From the NCBI GenBank assembly GCA_015183035.1, contig JACZZP010000013.1:992001-1056000 (forward strand): a stretch of 64,000 nucleotides of DNA, written 5' to 3'. Position numbers and translations under genes: made by a program. The notes beneath the pieces are model-generated. The model made no database searches. It was not told the origin of the DNA and was given only the letters and a program-made list of their open reading frames with translations. This document shows, piece after piece, positions 11,107 through 31,000 of this stretch. The stretch is from Meloidogyne chitwoodi (lineage: Eukaryota; Nematoda; Chromadorea; Rhabditida; Meloidogynidae). Position 1 is the first letter of the stretch, and the number at the start of each line of letters is the position of its first letter.

Positions 11107-14100
11107 ATGGATATTGATAATTCCGATAACGAGGATGCTTTTACTATTGATGAGCTCGAGCAGCTTGAGCAAATGCGCAATGCTTTATTGGCCGAATTAA
11201 ATGTTGATGAAGATCAAATAATTTATGAAGGCAATGAAGAAGAAGGAATTTATGACTTTTCTAATAATATTGAAGATAATACAACACAAAACAATTCTAA
11301 TAATATAAACATCGATGAAGGTGAAAATTATATTATTTGAGAAAATTAAAAAAAAACCTTTTCAGTCCCCCAACAAAACGAACCTTCAGTTGATGGAGAA
11401 TTAATGCAAGAAGAAGACTATGATGTCTCAAATAGTGAAGAGGACGAATTTGAGAAAGAATTTTCTGAAAATATTGATAATTTATTGGAGGAACCGATTA
11501 AAGAAGGTGAAAAAACTCCTAAACATTTAGCAAAAAAGTAAGGATTTATTTTCATATTTGATAAAATTATGATTTTAATTAAAGGCTTAAACGCGTTTTG
11601 GAATATCGTGCTAATGATCATTTTAATGTATTACCAGATGGTTGGGTTGAGATTACACATGCTAGCGGTATTCCTGTTTATTTGGTTAATTATTTGATTA
11701 ATTTAAGTTTTATCAATTCTAAAAAACTACAAATTAAAAAATTTTTTCTAAAAGAAATTCTTCAATTCTTTAGAATAATTAGATCAAAATTTTTTGTCAA
11801 GATAAAACATTCATTTTAGATATATATTATTAATAAAAATATATTGCAGCATAAACCTACAAGAGTTTGTACTTTTTCTCGACCATATTTCATTGGACGA
11901 AGCTCTATTAGAAAACACAAGTTTTTTTCCAAAGTTATTTTAAACTTTTTATTTTTAGAGTGCCAGAATCAGCAATTACTTGTTTATATCAGAAAAAATA
12001 TCAAGATGATATTGAAGCTTCCCTCAAAGAGACAGAACAGCCACCATCTACTAATGTTAATAATGACGATGATATGATGGATAGAGACTTTAGAGGTTAA
12101 GAACTTTATTTTAATTTTAGAATATCTATATTTAATTATTTCAATTTATAGATGATTCGAGTAATAATAAAATTCTTTCTGGTAAACTAATTACACCGGG
12201 TGTTCGGGTTAAGGTCTTATAAAATTTTATTTAACCTTAATTTTCTTTTTATTTAGACTGAATTAGACCAACGAAAGATGCAACTTACTGCTGATCAACT
12301 TTATGAATATGCAAAGAATCGTTTTAAATTTAAAGAAATATGCGTTTACCGTTTCGGAAAATGGTCGGAAGCACGTAATTTTTATAAAAGACGCAAAATG
12401 CGACAACTTTTGGTTGGGGCAGAAAGAACAGAGGGCGAAAATATTAATACAAATTTTAGAACAAGAGAAGAACGACCAAGTTATAAGATTATTTTATTTG
12501 TAAAAAACTATTTTAGGTCTTCCAAGTGGTATTAAGCTTATAACTGTTCCTTCACTTGAAATTGACTCAAAGCCAAACAAACGACTTTTTTATTTAAATC
12601 CGCAAGGAAAGACTTCTGTTAGTATTTTACATGGTTTGATTTTATTTTTAATTAGTTTAATTTTTTTAGAATTTGTACAAAAAGCACTTAAATGCACTGT
12701 TAGATATTTTTTCTCTGAAACAAGGTAACGAATTTTTATTAGAGGCATAGGTTTATTGTTAAAATTTTAGAACTTTTTATATTTAATTCCTAGGAGTAGT
12801 GCTACTCCCTATCATTGTTCTGTCAAATTGGTATTAAACAATTCTCAAGCTACCCCACAATATACTGGCCGTAAGAGGTTTCACAATCGACACCAACAAC
12901 AACAACCTTCAGCAGAAATGGTTCGACAGAAGTTGGCATTAATGCATGAAGATTTTAACAATATTAATTCTGATTATCTACCTACAAACACCACGAGTAT
13001 TGAATCATGCGATAAAAATTCTGCTGATGTCTCTTCAGATTCAGGTTTTTATTTAAAAAATGATGGACGAAATTAAATAAAATATAATTTAAGAATTTGT
13101 CGTGCTCGGTGAAGGCTTTGGCGCTGGAAAAAAACAAGCGAAAATGATAGCTGCAAAAGCTGCAGTTGATAAGCTTGTGCCTGGTATTGAATTTGATGCT
13201 GATGGTATTGCCTGTAATAATACCAGGTTGATAGACATACTTTATAAATTCATTTTATTCGATTTTTTCGATAAATACAAATTGAAAAGTAGAATTTTGT
13301 ATAGATTGTGACATGAACGAAAATTACCCTCATATTAATAAAATATTTATTTTTATTGCCGATTTTTTATAAAGCAATTATGAAAATGCCGATAATACTT
13401 CAACATCCAATAATTTGAACGAAAATTCAAATTGTTCTTCAATGGTTGCAAGTACTTCTGCTGGATCGTTGAGTAATTCTGTTGGTGGTAACACTGATTT
13501 ACATATTTTTGACATGATTGGTATAACTGATACAAGAATTCCTGAATTATGTGCGCGTGCAGGTGTTAAATTTTAAAAATTAAATTTGGGTAATATATGA
13601 CCTCTCTTTTCACCCTCCGAGCGTGAAATTAACCCAATAATTAAGAAAATAATTTAAACACAAAAATATCTAATGTAAGACTTAGTACAGGTTTGTTCAG
13701 GAGTGGGACCTAAAGGAAGAATCAGAAAATAAAATGGGCCTATTGAACAAGATTTATTGTTTCTGTTTAATTAATCAATGAAAAACTACGTTTTTCGCTT
13801 TAAATTTTTTTACGTAATTTTCAGGGCAACCTTCTCCTTATCTTGTGCTTCAGGTGTTTGTTTTTAATATTTGTTTAAATGCTTATAATTTTTTTAAACG
13901 CTATTAGGAATATTTAAAACGACATTCTGCGTTTGGTGATACAGCAATTAACTTAACAAGTTCTTGGCTTCGTCATCAACGTCACGAATTTAAATTATCT
14001 ATTGGTGAAGAACACAGTGTAAAAGTAGTTTGTGGAAATAAAAGAGAAGGAAAGCAAATTGCTGCCCAAGCAATGTTAAAGAAATTACATCCAGAGGTTT

Positions 14101-14594
14101 TAGTTTTATTATACTTGAAGAAATTATTTAAAATTTTGCATTAACAGCTAGAAACGTGGGGTTCAATACTTAAACTTTATGGGTATGAGGCACAACAAAA
14201 ATTTCGTGATGCAAGAAAAAATAAAGATAGTGTGGTAAAACTTCAGGGAATACAAGGTTATTATTATTTTTTGTTATTATTTTTTATTATAAACTTTAAT
14301 TTTTATTATTAAAGTTAAGTTTATTTAGATGAATCTAATATACGACAATTTCAACCAAATAATCTTATTTTGGATAAACTTCGCAATGAAATGCTTAAAC
14401 TTTCCGGTGATATTATCAAAAATTGTTTTCAACAACAAAATGAAGGAGAAGAGCAGATAAACACAAAGTTTCGCCGTTCTAATTTTTGTTCTGAATTGCC
14501 AGTACTTTGTGAAGAAAAATTATGTGAACTTTCAAATAAATTTATGTCTGAACGTCCAGAAATACAAAAATGTTTACCTTCTGTGAGATTTTAA
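11107..14594 (+). CDS. pash-1: Pasha/DGCR8, Microprocessor RNA-binding subunit
   Basis: Partner of Drosha that binds primary microRNA hairpins in the nucleus. The acidic N terminus (MDIDNSDNEDAFTIDELEQL) is followed by a WW-like segment, DGWVEITHASGIPVYL, split by an intron, then RVCTFSRPYFIGRSSIRKH. The haem-binding-region equivalent contains ITCLYQKKYQDDIE and FKFKEICVYRFGKW. Next is LFYLNPQGKTSVSILHEFVQ, the start of dsRBD1, ending GAGKKQAKMIAAKAAVDKL. dsRBD2 covers SPYLVLQEYLKRHSAFGDT to KREGKQIAAQAMLKKLHPE. The C-terminal tail includes WGSILKLYGYEAQQKF and a long helix, ending LPSVRF. Domain order and spacing match DGCR8 in full. About 12 exons. The last exon is copied almost exactly at 36637-36908. 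Confidence 0.93.
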
Positions 14595-15387
14595 AAAATA
14601 TAATATTTTTTTGTTATTTTCTTTTAATTATTACAATAATTTAAATATTTTTTTTGTTACAATTAATTAACTTGTTTTAATAATTGAAATAACAAAAAAT
14701 ACCTATTTATGTAAACTTAAAAAATGGACTATTCTAATTTATTTAATTATATTATTTTTTTTAGCGTAGGGATTTATAGAATTTTTTGTTTTTACAAAAT
14801 TAATGTAAAAACTTTATTCCTTTATTTTTATAATTTTCTTATTGCATTGTTCATTACCACTAAAAATATATTGTTTATTTATAAAAAAACATTTTATTAT
14901 TTATTTTATTTGGAAAAGTAAAATTATTTTTATAAGATGAATATAAATTTAATTAATTCAACAGATTGGAACAAATTTAATTTTTTGATTTATATGTAAA
15001 TAAATAATAATAATAATATAAAAAATGGGTGGGCAGAGTAATTTTAAAGTAAAGTGCTCTCAAATAATTATTTTTCTTTGAATATGTATATTTTTTAAAG
15101 TTATTCTTTTGTTCAAAAAATAAGTAAAGAATTAATTGTAGCGAAAGAAGATAAATTCATAAAAAATAAATCAACAATTTTTTTTCAAAAAATACAAATT
15201 CTCGATTAAACGAGAGAAAGTTTTTTTTTAAATAAATTATTAATTTATGCTATAAATATTATTGAATTTTACAGTAAAAATATACTTTAAAAAAAACTTT
15301 AATATTTTAAATTATATTTTTAAAATTAATAAAATATAAAAATCTGTAACAACGCAATATTTTTAATAAAAAATTGTCGTTTTTATT
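14595..15387. other. Intergenic, pash-1 / collagen
   Basis: About 790 bp of AT-rich sequence. It carries the pash-1 3' UTR, part of which is also recognisable in the 36.6-37.0 kb copy, and the collagen 5' flank. The ORF at 14724-14921 is low-complexity Phe/Ile/Lys/Tyr sequence and is not supported as a gene. Confidence 0.55.
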
Positions 15388-16813
15388 ATGTTAAAGTTAT
15401 TAATTGTAATATTATTTTGTGCACTTTTTTTAATTTGGATTAGCACAATTTTCCTTTTTAATGAAATATTTCAAACCGAACGAGAAATTGATAAATTTGT
15501 AGACATTTTTGAGGTTTTTAAATTATACATAAATATTATTAAATTATTATAAGAAATAATAAACATTCTTTAATTTTTGTGAATTAATTTATTTATTTAG
15601 AATTCATTTAATTATTCAATTACTGAGCTTAGACTTATAAAAAAACAAACTAATAGTAAATTAAATAATGTTGAATCAATCACTGTTAAAAGAGAAACAA
15701 TTAAAGAAAAAATTGAATACCCAATTTGTCCACAAGGCCCTTCTGGAGAGCCTGGACTGCCTGGGGGTAAATTTAAAATTAATTTTTAATTAAAATATTA
15801 AATTAAAAAGAGGATGGTAAAGATGGAGGAGATGGAATACCTGGTGTTAATGCTTCTAGTATTTTATTTAATATATCTACTGGGAATGAATGTAAAAATG
15901 GTATTGTTATTAATTGTCCTGCTGGAATTCCTGGTCTAGTTGGGCCTCCTGGACGTATTTTTTAAATTATTTATTTTTTAAATTAATTAAATTTAAGCAT
16001 CTGGTATACCAGGAAATGATGGTTATATTGGAATTAGAGGAAGTGATGGTCGTGATGGAACAATTGGTCCAACTGGGTAATTGTTTTTAAATCTAAATAT
16101 TAATTATTTTTATTTTTTAAGTCCTCCCGGTGATCCTGGTCCAAATGGTATAGAAGGAGAACAAGGTAGTCCAGGAAGTGATGGTTGGTTTTTTATTAAT
16201 ATTTTATTTATTTTTTATTTAAGTTATTAAATTATTTGGAATTAGAGGAATACCCGGAGAAAAAGGTAAATTTAATTTTGATTTTTATTTAATTTCTAAA
16301 TTATTCAGGGCTACCAGGTCCGATCGGACCAAGAGGTCCGCAAGGAGCACAAGGTCCTCAAGGTTTTCCAGGAATTCAAGGACCTATTGGAAAGGTTTTT
16401 TGTAAAAATTAATTTATTTAGCCTAAAATAAACTTTTTAAGCAAGGTCTGATAGGGGAACCTGGCACAGATGGACATTATTGTTCATGTAACTCGTGGAT
16501 GAATAAAGTAAATAAGTTAAAGAATGTCTTTAAAATTTAGAGTAATTTAATAAATAAAGTCAAATACTAATATTTTTTGTATTTAACCAAATCAAGAATT
16601 GACAAAAAAAATATATTTATTTTTCAGATTATTTCTCCTACAATCAACTCTGAAGAAGAAAATAATAATAATTATAGTGAAAGTGAAGAAAGGTCATTAA
16701 CTTCATTTCTCAGTCAAAATAATTTTAATACTCGAAAGGATTTTCTAAGGGCACTCCTTCGAAGAAGAGCATTTCTTCGCCGAAAGCTTTTAAGGAGATT
16801 TCAAAGAGGTTAG
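15388..16813 (+). CDS. Nematode collagen with N-terminal membrane anchor and Arg-rich tail
   Basis: Short-chain nematode collagen, probably cuticular. The first exon begins MLKLLIVILFCALFLIWIST, a hydrophobic anchor typical of cuticle collagens. A helical non-collagen stretch follows, then YPICPQGPSGEPGLPG. Several interrupted Gly-X-Y blocks include IGPRGPQGAQGPQGFPGIQG, closed by GTDGHYCSCNSW, a Cys pair where cuticle collagens usually end. About nine exons with short introns. Through an intron with a strong TTTTCAG acceptor (about 16508-16626) the frame continues about 60 residues into an unusual tail, EEENNNNYSESEERS then LRALLRRRAFLRRKLLRRF. Individual collagen orthologues cannot be named from this. 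The tail depends on the last splice being real. Confidence 0.85.
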
Positions 16814-19800
16814 TGAAAAATAAAATTAAAATAATTTTTAAAAATGTTTTAACTCTAAAAGATGTTATGTATTTCTTATTTTTGTTCTCATTGGGAATTT
16901 GTCAGATTAATTCCCCATTAAATTTTTTTTCAAATATTAATTTCCCAATAATTTATTTCTTATCAAAAATATTTTTCAATGTTTTACTTAAATAATAAAA
17001 TCCTTCAATATATAATTTTAAAAAATCCTGCTTTTAATTAAAAATAAAATGCGCTTTTGTGAGTTTTTATTTTTTATTTATTTACCCCCTTACCTATCTA
17101 TAATGTTAGTATATATTGGCTCATCTGGTGCCAACTGTTGTTTTAATGAATTGTTAAATATGTGGTTTTATATTTTTATTTTAATTAATTTTTATTTATT
17201 TATTCTGAAAGTTATTTTTTAATTAAATTTAATTATTTGTCAAGAAAACTAAATATAAGTAACTGTGGATAATACTAATAATAATTGCTAAAAAATATCT
17301 TTTCCTATTTTAGGTAATTATTATTATTAATCTTTTTTCTATTAAAAAACTAATTAAAATAATTTTAAATAACAATTTATTTAAAAAAATAAATTAAAAT
17401 TATTTAAAATATTTATTCTTTTTTTTTTTACTTCCTAATTACCATCATTAAATCTTTTTTTTTTTTTATTGAGCTATTTAAACCACCTCTTTTTTAACAA
17501 CCACACTTTTTTCTAATAAAAAAGAAAAATTGGAAAAATGAAAATAGCAAAGTTTATTTATTTTAGTATTTGTTTTCCTAAATGTAGTAAATTTTTGATA
17601 ATTTTTTTTATTATTAAAATTTGGATATTTTTTTTAATTTTATTTTTGTATTCTTCTATTTATTCTTTATTTAATGTCTGTCTCTGTATTTTTTATTGTT
17701 ATTTAATCAACAATCTTTTTACTTTCAAATTAATTCTAAAGAATATTTATTTAATATTTTTCCTGCTTTGTCATTACAATTTAACATTTTTTCTATATTA
17801 TTGGCCTTAAATATATATTATAGCTTTTCTTTAAAAAAATATAATATTGGCAAAAAACCTAACATTATTGCGTCATAAAACCCTTTCCCTGTTACGGCAA
17901 ATATAAGGAAATTACATCAAAGAACAAAAAAAAATAAAAAAAGCTTTAATATTTGCTATATAATATTCGTTTCTTTTTATTTTTATTATTTTAGTTTATT
18001 TTTCAAAAATTTATTTATCTTTCTTTTATGGTTAAATTCATTCCTTCGTTCGTTAAATGGTGCAACACAAACAAATTTTACATAAAAATAGAAAGAAATC
18101 AAAATAAAATTTATTTATTTAGCTTTAAAAAAGAAAATGCAATTATACTTTTTGTCTAGTTTTTTTTTAAGAATTTCCTGTATTTAAAAATTGAAACATT
18201 TCTTCTAAGATTTTTTTTAATTGAAGAAAATGACTGAATTTGGAATGAAAAAAATTAAAAAAACATAAATTAATTATTAATTAATTAAGGAATAAATTTT
18301 TTAGTTCAGAATAGAGTTTATTGAAGAAATAAATAGCAATTTTAATTTATTAAATATTTATGGAATTAATACAAAAATTATAAAAATTTCCAATTTAATA
18401 TAAACCAATAAAAATATTTATTTTTATATCTGTGAAGGATTGGCCAATTATTATTTATAATTAATTATTTAATTTTTATTTCTCTATCCTTTTTAATAGA
18501 TGTCAAAAGCTCAATAACAAAGAATCGCTCATCTTTTTTTTCATTTATACTAAATAATTCTGTTAAAAAATAAAAAGTCTTTCTCTCAATATTTATTTTT
18601 TATTTAAATAATAAAAAAAATAAATTTAATTTTTTTTATTTATTTAAAGAATAAACTTTAGGGTTTAATTTTTTTGAGATAAAACTTTGTGAGGGATGGA
18701 GAGAAGAATGTTACCTTAAAAATTATATTATATATATATTTTTAAAAGTTAAAAATAATAAATAAATAAATCATTTTGTGCCATTTATTTGTTGATATAA
18801 ATATTTATTTATTTATTTAGAAGTATTTTATAAGAAAAATTTAAAAAAAAATATTAGTGTCCTCAAATGACAAATAGCCCTTTTATTTATATGTTAATAT
18901 TTTATAAATAATAAAAAAAATCATTCTAATAACCAAAAATGCCACTAACGATGCCTTCTTCTTTTCTTTAATTTAAAAATAAACTAAGGGGCACTACAAA
19001 TACCTATATATTTTAATTTTTTTAAATATTCTTCTATTAACTAAACATCAAAAATACTTTGCCCTATATAAATGCCATTAAAAATAAAAAATAAAAAAAA
19101 GAGCTAGCGCTAATTGGAGCTACCCCCTTCCTCCCAAAGCTTTTCTTTTTTATTTTATTATTTTTTGCCAGCCGTTAGTAGCTTTCCTCAGTCTTTTGGT
19201 TCTATACATATATATAATTCATTTTGTTGCCCCAACTTCTTAATTGTCTCCCTCATGCCCTCGTGGACAATTTACAAGAACAATTGTTGTTAATATATAT
19301 ATTATGTCTTTTTTTCTTTATTTTTTCTTTTTGTCTACCAACTTTTATTTTCGCTTTTTCTTTCTCAATTATTGTGGTCTAGTCTCGACCTTTTTGCTGC
19401 CAACCGTCTTTTCTTTTCATTGACGGTCTTCTTCCTTTCATAACTAGGGCCACTCTCTTCTTCTCATTTTCTCCTTCTTTTCTTCTAACCCTTTCAACCC
19501 CATTTCCCTTTAACACCACTCAATCGATGGTCCCTCGTGAACGCAATCCTCCGACTGCATTTGTTGGTTGTTAGTTGATGGTTGGTAGTAGCAATAGAAA
19601 GTAAAAAAGCGGCTGCCCATTTCGCAGCGTTGTTCTTCTCTTCTTTTTCTTCTTTTTTTTCTTCTCTTTCTTCTCCTCTTCCACTCCACTTCTTCCTCAA
19701 CCACATCCCTTCCTTTTTTACCCTTTTTTTTATTATTTTTTATTCAAAGCTTCGCACATCCCCCCACCTATCTTTACAACCTCAACATAAAATAATACAT

Positions 19801-20642
19801 AGTAGAAGCTTTCGCTTGCTCGCCCACCCCTTTCATTCACACCAGGGGCGGTCTTTGTCCGTCTGAGGTTTTTTGGGGACTGAGCCTTTACTGCTCACAC
19901 CCACAATTATATATCATGTCTTCTTTTATGCGCGTGTCCTCTTTTTATTTTTTTTTCGGCAATGGCCCTGATTTTATATGTACTAAAAAAAATAATTCTT
20001 CTTTCTTTTTTATTTTGTTTTAATTTTTTAATTTTCCTTTATTTTTTTTTAATTTTATTAATTTTTAATGAAATGTATTTTTTTAATTCAAATTGATTTA
20101 AATCTTTTTTTTTATATAAATTATTAAAAAATTAATTTATCTCTAAGTTATTAAATAAATAAATAAACTTATGTGACTGTAATAATAATTAATTAATTAA
20201 TTTAAATGAAAAAATAATTTTCCCGGAAATGTTTTAATTTCTTTATTATTTTTAATTAATTAATTACATAATATATTTTTTATAATTAATTAGACTTTAA
20301 AATAATACAAAAAAATATTTTTTTAATTTATTTTTAAATTAATTGTAAAAAATATTTTAAATATAATTAATTTTTATTTTTCAGGTGCTGACCGTTCCGC
20401 TCCTTTAAAAATTTAAAAATCAGCGGCGGACATTTTTTGGGGACTAAAAAATTAAACAACGCCATTTTATTTTTCTGCCAGTATATATTCTTTTAATTTT
20501 TTTATTTCAATTAAAACAAAATAATAACAAAATATAACAACATAAATAATAATAATTATTATTATTATTTTATTATTATTATTTTACATTAATAGCTAAT
20601 ATTATTATTATTATTTATTTTTATTTGCTCTAGCGCTGCTAA
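16814..20642. other. Long intergenic region upstream of the PDE8 gene
   Basis: About 3.8 kb, largely AT-rich low complexity. Reading frames at 16813-16995 and 17538-17810 are Phe/Ile/Leu-rich noise. From about 18950 to 19950 the base composition rises and one strand is rich in C and T. A second small GC patch at about 20385-20460 includes TTTTTTGGGGACT, which also occurs at about 19869. This may be promoter or 5' UTR of the phosphodiesterase, but no exon can be shown. Confidence 0.6.
19620..19695. repeat. Polypyrimidine/polypurine tract
   Basis: Roughly 75 nt of nearly pure C/T on the + strand (runs such as CTTCTCTTCTTTTTCTTC), GA-rich on the other. Homopurine-homopyrimidine tracts of this length can form triplex DNA. 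Overlapping Ser/Phe-rich (+) and Glu/Lys/Arg-rich (-) frames are products of this composition, not genes. Confidence 0.6.
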
Positions 20643-27078
<6,436 letters not shown>

Positions 27079-28007
27079 AATAATTATATTACTTCCTGTG
27101 TTTCTTTTTATATACTAATTATTTTTTTAATTTAACAAAATTTTTAATTTTTTCCTCTCTCTCCGTATATTTCCAAGTTTAAATTATTAAAAAAAAAAGA
27201 AAGAAACACAACCAATAAATTTACAATTTTTGCATAATAATACTTCTACAATATTCTCAATAATATCAAGCATTTTGTTTTTAGCCCTTCTAATAATGCA
27301 TTTTTATTTTATTCTCTATTATACCAATTGATATTCATTTTCAAATAATTCCTTATTTTTTGCTTCTTTTCCCAGAAGTATTCGCCTTCAAATTTTTTAA
27401 ATTCAGCCTTTGCTGAATTTTGTGCAATTATTTTGATATGCTCTATTATATAATGTCCCAACATTTTGCCCCTTTTGCTTTATTTTTATCATATTAACAG
27501 ATATGTTTTATATTTGGATTTTTATTATTTAATTAATAGGAAAATGCATAAATTTAATTGCTCATAATTATCGAAATGTATTTAATTTTTATATTCTCAA
27601 TACCTACAAATTTAATAAATTCTATTTCTATCCATACTATAATCAAGAAAGTTGACCTTGTGTGAACTACAGTAATATATTAACAAAATTATAAGGTGGA
27701 TGAGTTAAAAATGTTAAAATATAACATTTATATTTCTGGAGGGCTTATTTGTAAAAAATTTATGAATACATTTTGACCTTTGTTGAAAGGGAAATTTGTG
27801 ATTATTTTCATAATTTTATGTCAAATGCCCAATCCATCTTTATTAAAATTAAAATATCCAACTTATCAAATTAAAAAAAACATAAAACAAATATTAACCC
27901 TTCTTTTAGTCTTCCATAGGAGTCTATACAAATAAAAAAATCCAAAATAAATGATAACAATTACTTTTATAAAATATCTTTTCCATCATCATAAATAATA
28001 AAACATT
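27079..28007. other. Intergenic, convergent PDE8 / uba-1 3' flanks
   Basis: About 930 bp between two convergent stop codons. AT-rich, with no ORF, repeat or RNA gene that I can support. It must hold both 3' UTRs; which AATAAA-like sequences are used cannot be decided by eye. Confidence 0.6.
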
Positions 28008-31000
28008 TCAACGGAAGTTATACTTGACATATGGAATCTAAAATTATGCAAATATTATCGATTTCAATTTTATTAAAAAAAATTAACCTCAACATCTTCA
28101 CCCTTGTCATCTTGTGTGATTGCTTCAAATACAAGAGAACGACGAAATGGCGGAACTGCATTACGAGACACTTCTTCTACCACATGAATAAGACTAAATT
28201 AAAGAAATTGTAATAAATATACTAAATAAAATTAAACTCTTTAGCTTTGCGATCAGCAACTTTGCCAGGTGGTTGGAAAAATGCAAAAAGAAGTGAAACG
28301 CCAGATGACATCATTGAGACAGTTAATCCTGTTTGAGTCTAATATTCGTAATATTTTAGTTTAATTCACTCTTTTTACCTCAATCCATTCGATAAATTCT
28401 CCTAGTGTTTTCGGGCCATTGACCTCAAGTCTATCCCATAGAGTAAATACAACATCGCGATACTACAAGTATAAAAATAAAATATTTATTTTTTTTATTC
28501 GATTACTTTTTTCTTTGATGCCTTCCCTGGTTCACTAAAAGCTATAAATGGAGTGGACAGATTAAGAAAAGCATTCTTAAAACTCTCAATTGGTGCCTTC
28601 GATCGTTGACCATCGACTTCAATAGTCTAAAAAATAAAAAAATAAAAATTAAAGAAAATTCTTAAAGACAATAAACCTTATAAAGTTCTATACAAACAAG
28701 TCCAGCAACTACAGAAGTAGTTGTAGCTAAAGCAGGAATAATTTTACCAGCAATTTGCTTTGTCTAACAAAAGAAAAATTCTTTATTAATTGTAAATAAT
28801 AAAACCTTCATTCTGTCTGCTTTTTCGATTGTATAGTTTTCTGCACGTAAATTTGAGGCAGCAGTAATAAAGTCAATATGATGATTAGTATCATCATCCT
28901 TCTCAAAGTCAATTGGTGTTAAACGGCGGATAGTATCAATTTTTAAACGAGCCAAATTCATATTTAAAGTGTCAAGTAGTCGTTCACTGTCATCTTAAAA
29001 AATAAGTTTAAAATTATTATCGAAATTTCCCAATATTTGTTAACAGATAAGTGAAGCCATTTTACTCTGTTAAGTCTGTTTTAACAAGAAAACTCCACCC
29101 CAAGTTAAGGGATTAGAAAAGAAGAACAACCTCCTTCGAGAGTAGCTTCATCATTAGCAGCAGCTTCTGCATCCGTAACTGCAATTTTAATGCCTTCTCT
29201 CGGCTTAAATTCAGGTGATATGATAGCACGAGCAAGTTGAGCAACTTTCACACGATCAATAATTGGTTCAAGATTATAAAGTTGTGCACGAAGAAAAGCA
29301 GCAGAATAGACAAATTCCAAATGTTCTGGCTAATTATGGGGTATACAAAAATATTTTTTAAGAATTACGTTATTCACGTCAAAATTCAATGGATGTGGAC
29401 AGCGTTTAGTTCCTGACCAAAACTTTTGTCCTTGAGTAGTGACCTAAAAAAGGAATTATCCTTTTAAATAGAAATAACCTGATCAGATGGAAAATTATGT
29501 AAAAGTTGCGCAATTTCATTCCTATAAAGAGAATCAAATAAATCACGAGCCCACTTGACACAATCTTCAGCAGTGTTTGGGTATCCATCGATTAAAGCCT
29601 TATTTAAAGCACGTAATAATTCAATCTAAAATATTGAAAAATAAGTTCACTTCTTGTTATTTAATTCATACTTTCTGTGAAACAGTCATTTGTTGAAGAC
29701 GTCCGAGAAATCCATTAACATCGTCCAAATATTGATTGGCAGTTTCTGCGACAGAGGTAAAATGATCAGCAAATTTCTAAAATGGTCAACAATTTATTAA
29801 TTAGTAGAGATCGGACAAATATATATCGAATATAGATCGAAGTTCGTCCGATCTCTATTATTAAGTTTACTTAAGAAATCAAATAAAAAAATAAGATATT
29901 TAAAATTTACCGATCTAGCCCATTGAATGGTATGCTGTATTTGATATGGAAAATTCTTGAGTGTACAAACAGGAGTTTCAGTTTCAGGTGGATCAGAAGT
30001 TGAACTATAATTTTTAAATAAAATTATAAACATCTTCTATTAAAATACCCGTATGATTCAGTTAAATGGGGGAAAACAACTTGAGTATTTCCTTTTGCAC
30101 CCATTGTTCCAGATTCAAGCAATGGCAATTGATAATAGACACAACGGCGATCAACATAACGACCTCAAATCAAAAATCGTGAGTTTGATATATTTTTAAA
30201 CATACGGGCTTCAACATTATCCAAAGCATTACAAACACCATTTAATTGGTGAAAAAAATCATCATTGAAAATATTTTCTGTTGCTTCAGAGACAATATCA
30301 GAAAGAGCTTGGACATTAACTGCTGGATTAAACTGTTTAATAGAACGGGCAGCTACTTCTGATTTCTTCTTCTGCAATTTGTTGTGTAATTTTAACCAAA
30401 AATTGTTAAATTACCCCAACATCAGGTCGTCGAAAGAGGAATTGTCTATTCAAGTTGGAAACTTCAATTGTGTCAGGATCTGTAACTTTAAGCAGACCAC
30501 CATTACCCGTAGCCAACCCCATCATTGCCATATTTTTGAATAATTCACAACCAATTGCACCGGCACCAACGATAAACCAGTGTTGTTTAGACAATGCTGT
30601 TTGAAATGGCCATCCAAAAACAGCTGCCTGACCATCATAACGAGTCTTGCGCTAAAAATATTTTATAAGATTCTTTCAATGAAGAAAAAAAACCGGTTCA
30701 CAATCCTTTTCAGTCAATTTTTCGGCATCAAAGCTAGAGTATTTACCAGGAAGTGCTTCACAAGAGTCAGTATATAAAAATTGTTTCAAAGGTGTGGTGT
30801 GATGAGTAACAGCCTTCAATACTTCTTGAGCAACAAAACCACCAATTACTGACGCAACAGGCTGAAGATTGCCTGTAGCCTAAAATAAAATTAAATAATG
30901 GATATTTTCATATACAATAGATGAAAGATCAAAACCTGATAAGAAAAGTTGAGTAGCAACTCTTCCGGAACTTGCACTGTTCCCGTTCCTTCAAGTTCAG

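Noticed and set aside
17538..17878. Phe/Ile/Tyr-rich ORFs
   Set aside because: Composition equals the A/T background, no family resemblance, and the two frames overlap.
19494..19866. Overlapping ORFs on both strands in the CT-rich island
   Set aside because: Ser/Phe-rich on one strand and Glu/Lys/Arg-rich on the other is what a pyrimidine tract gives by composition; no splice context or domain.
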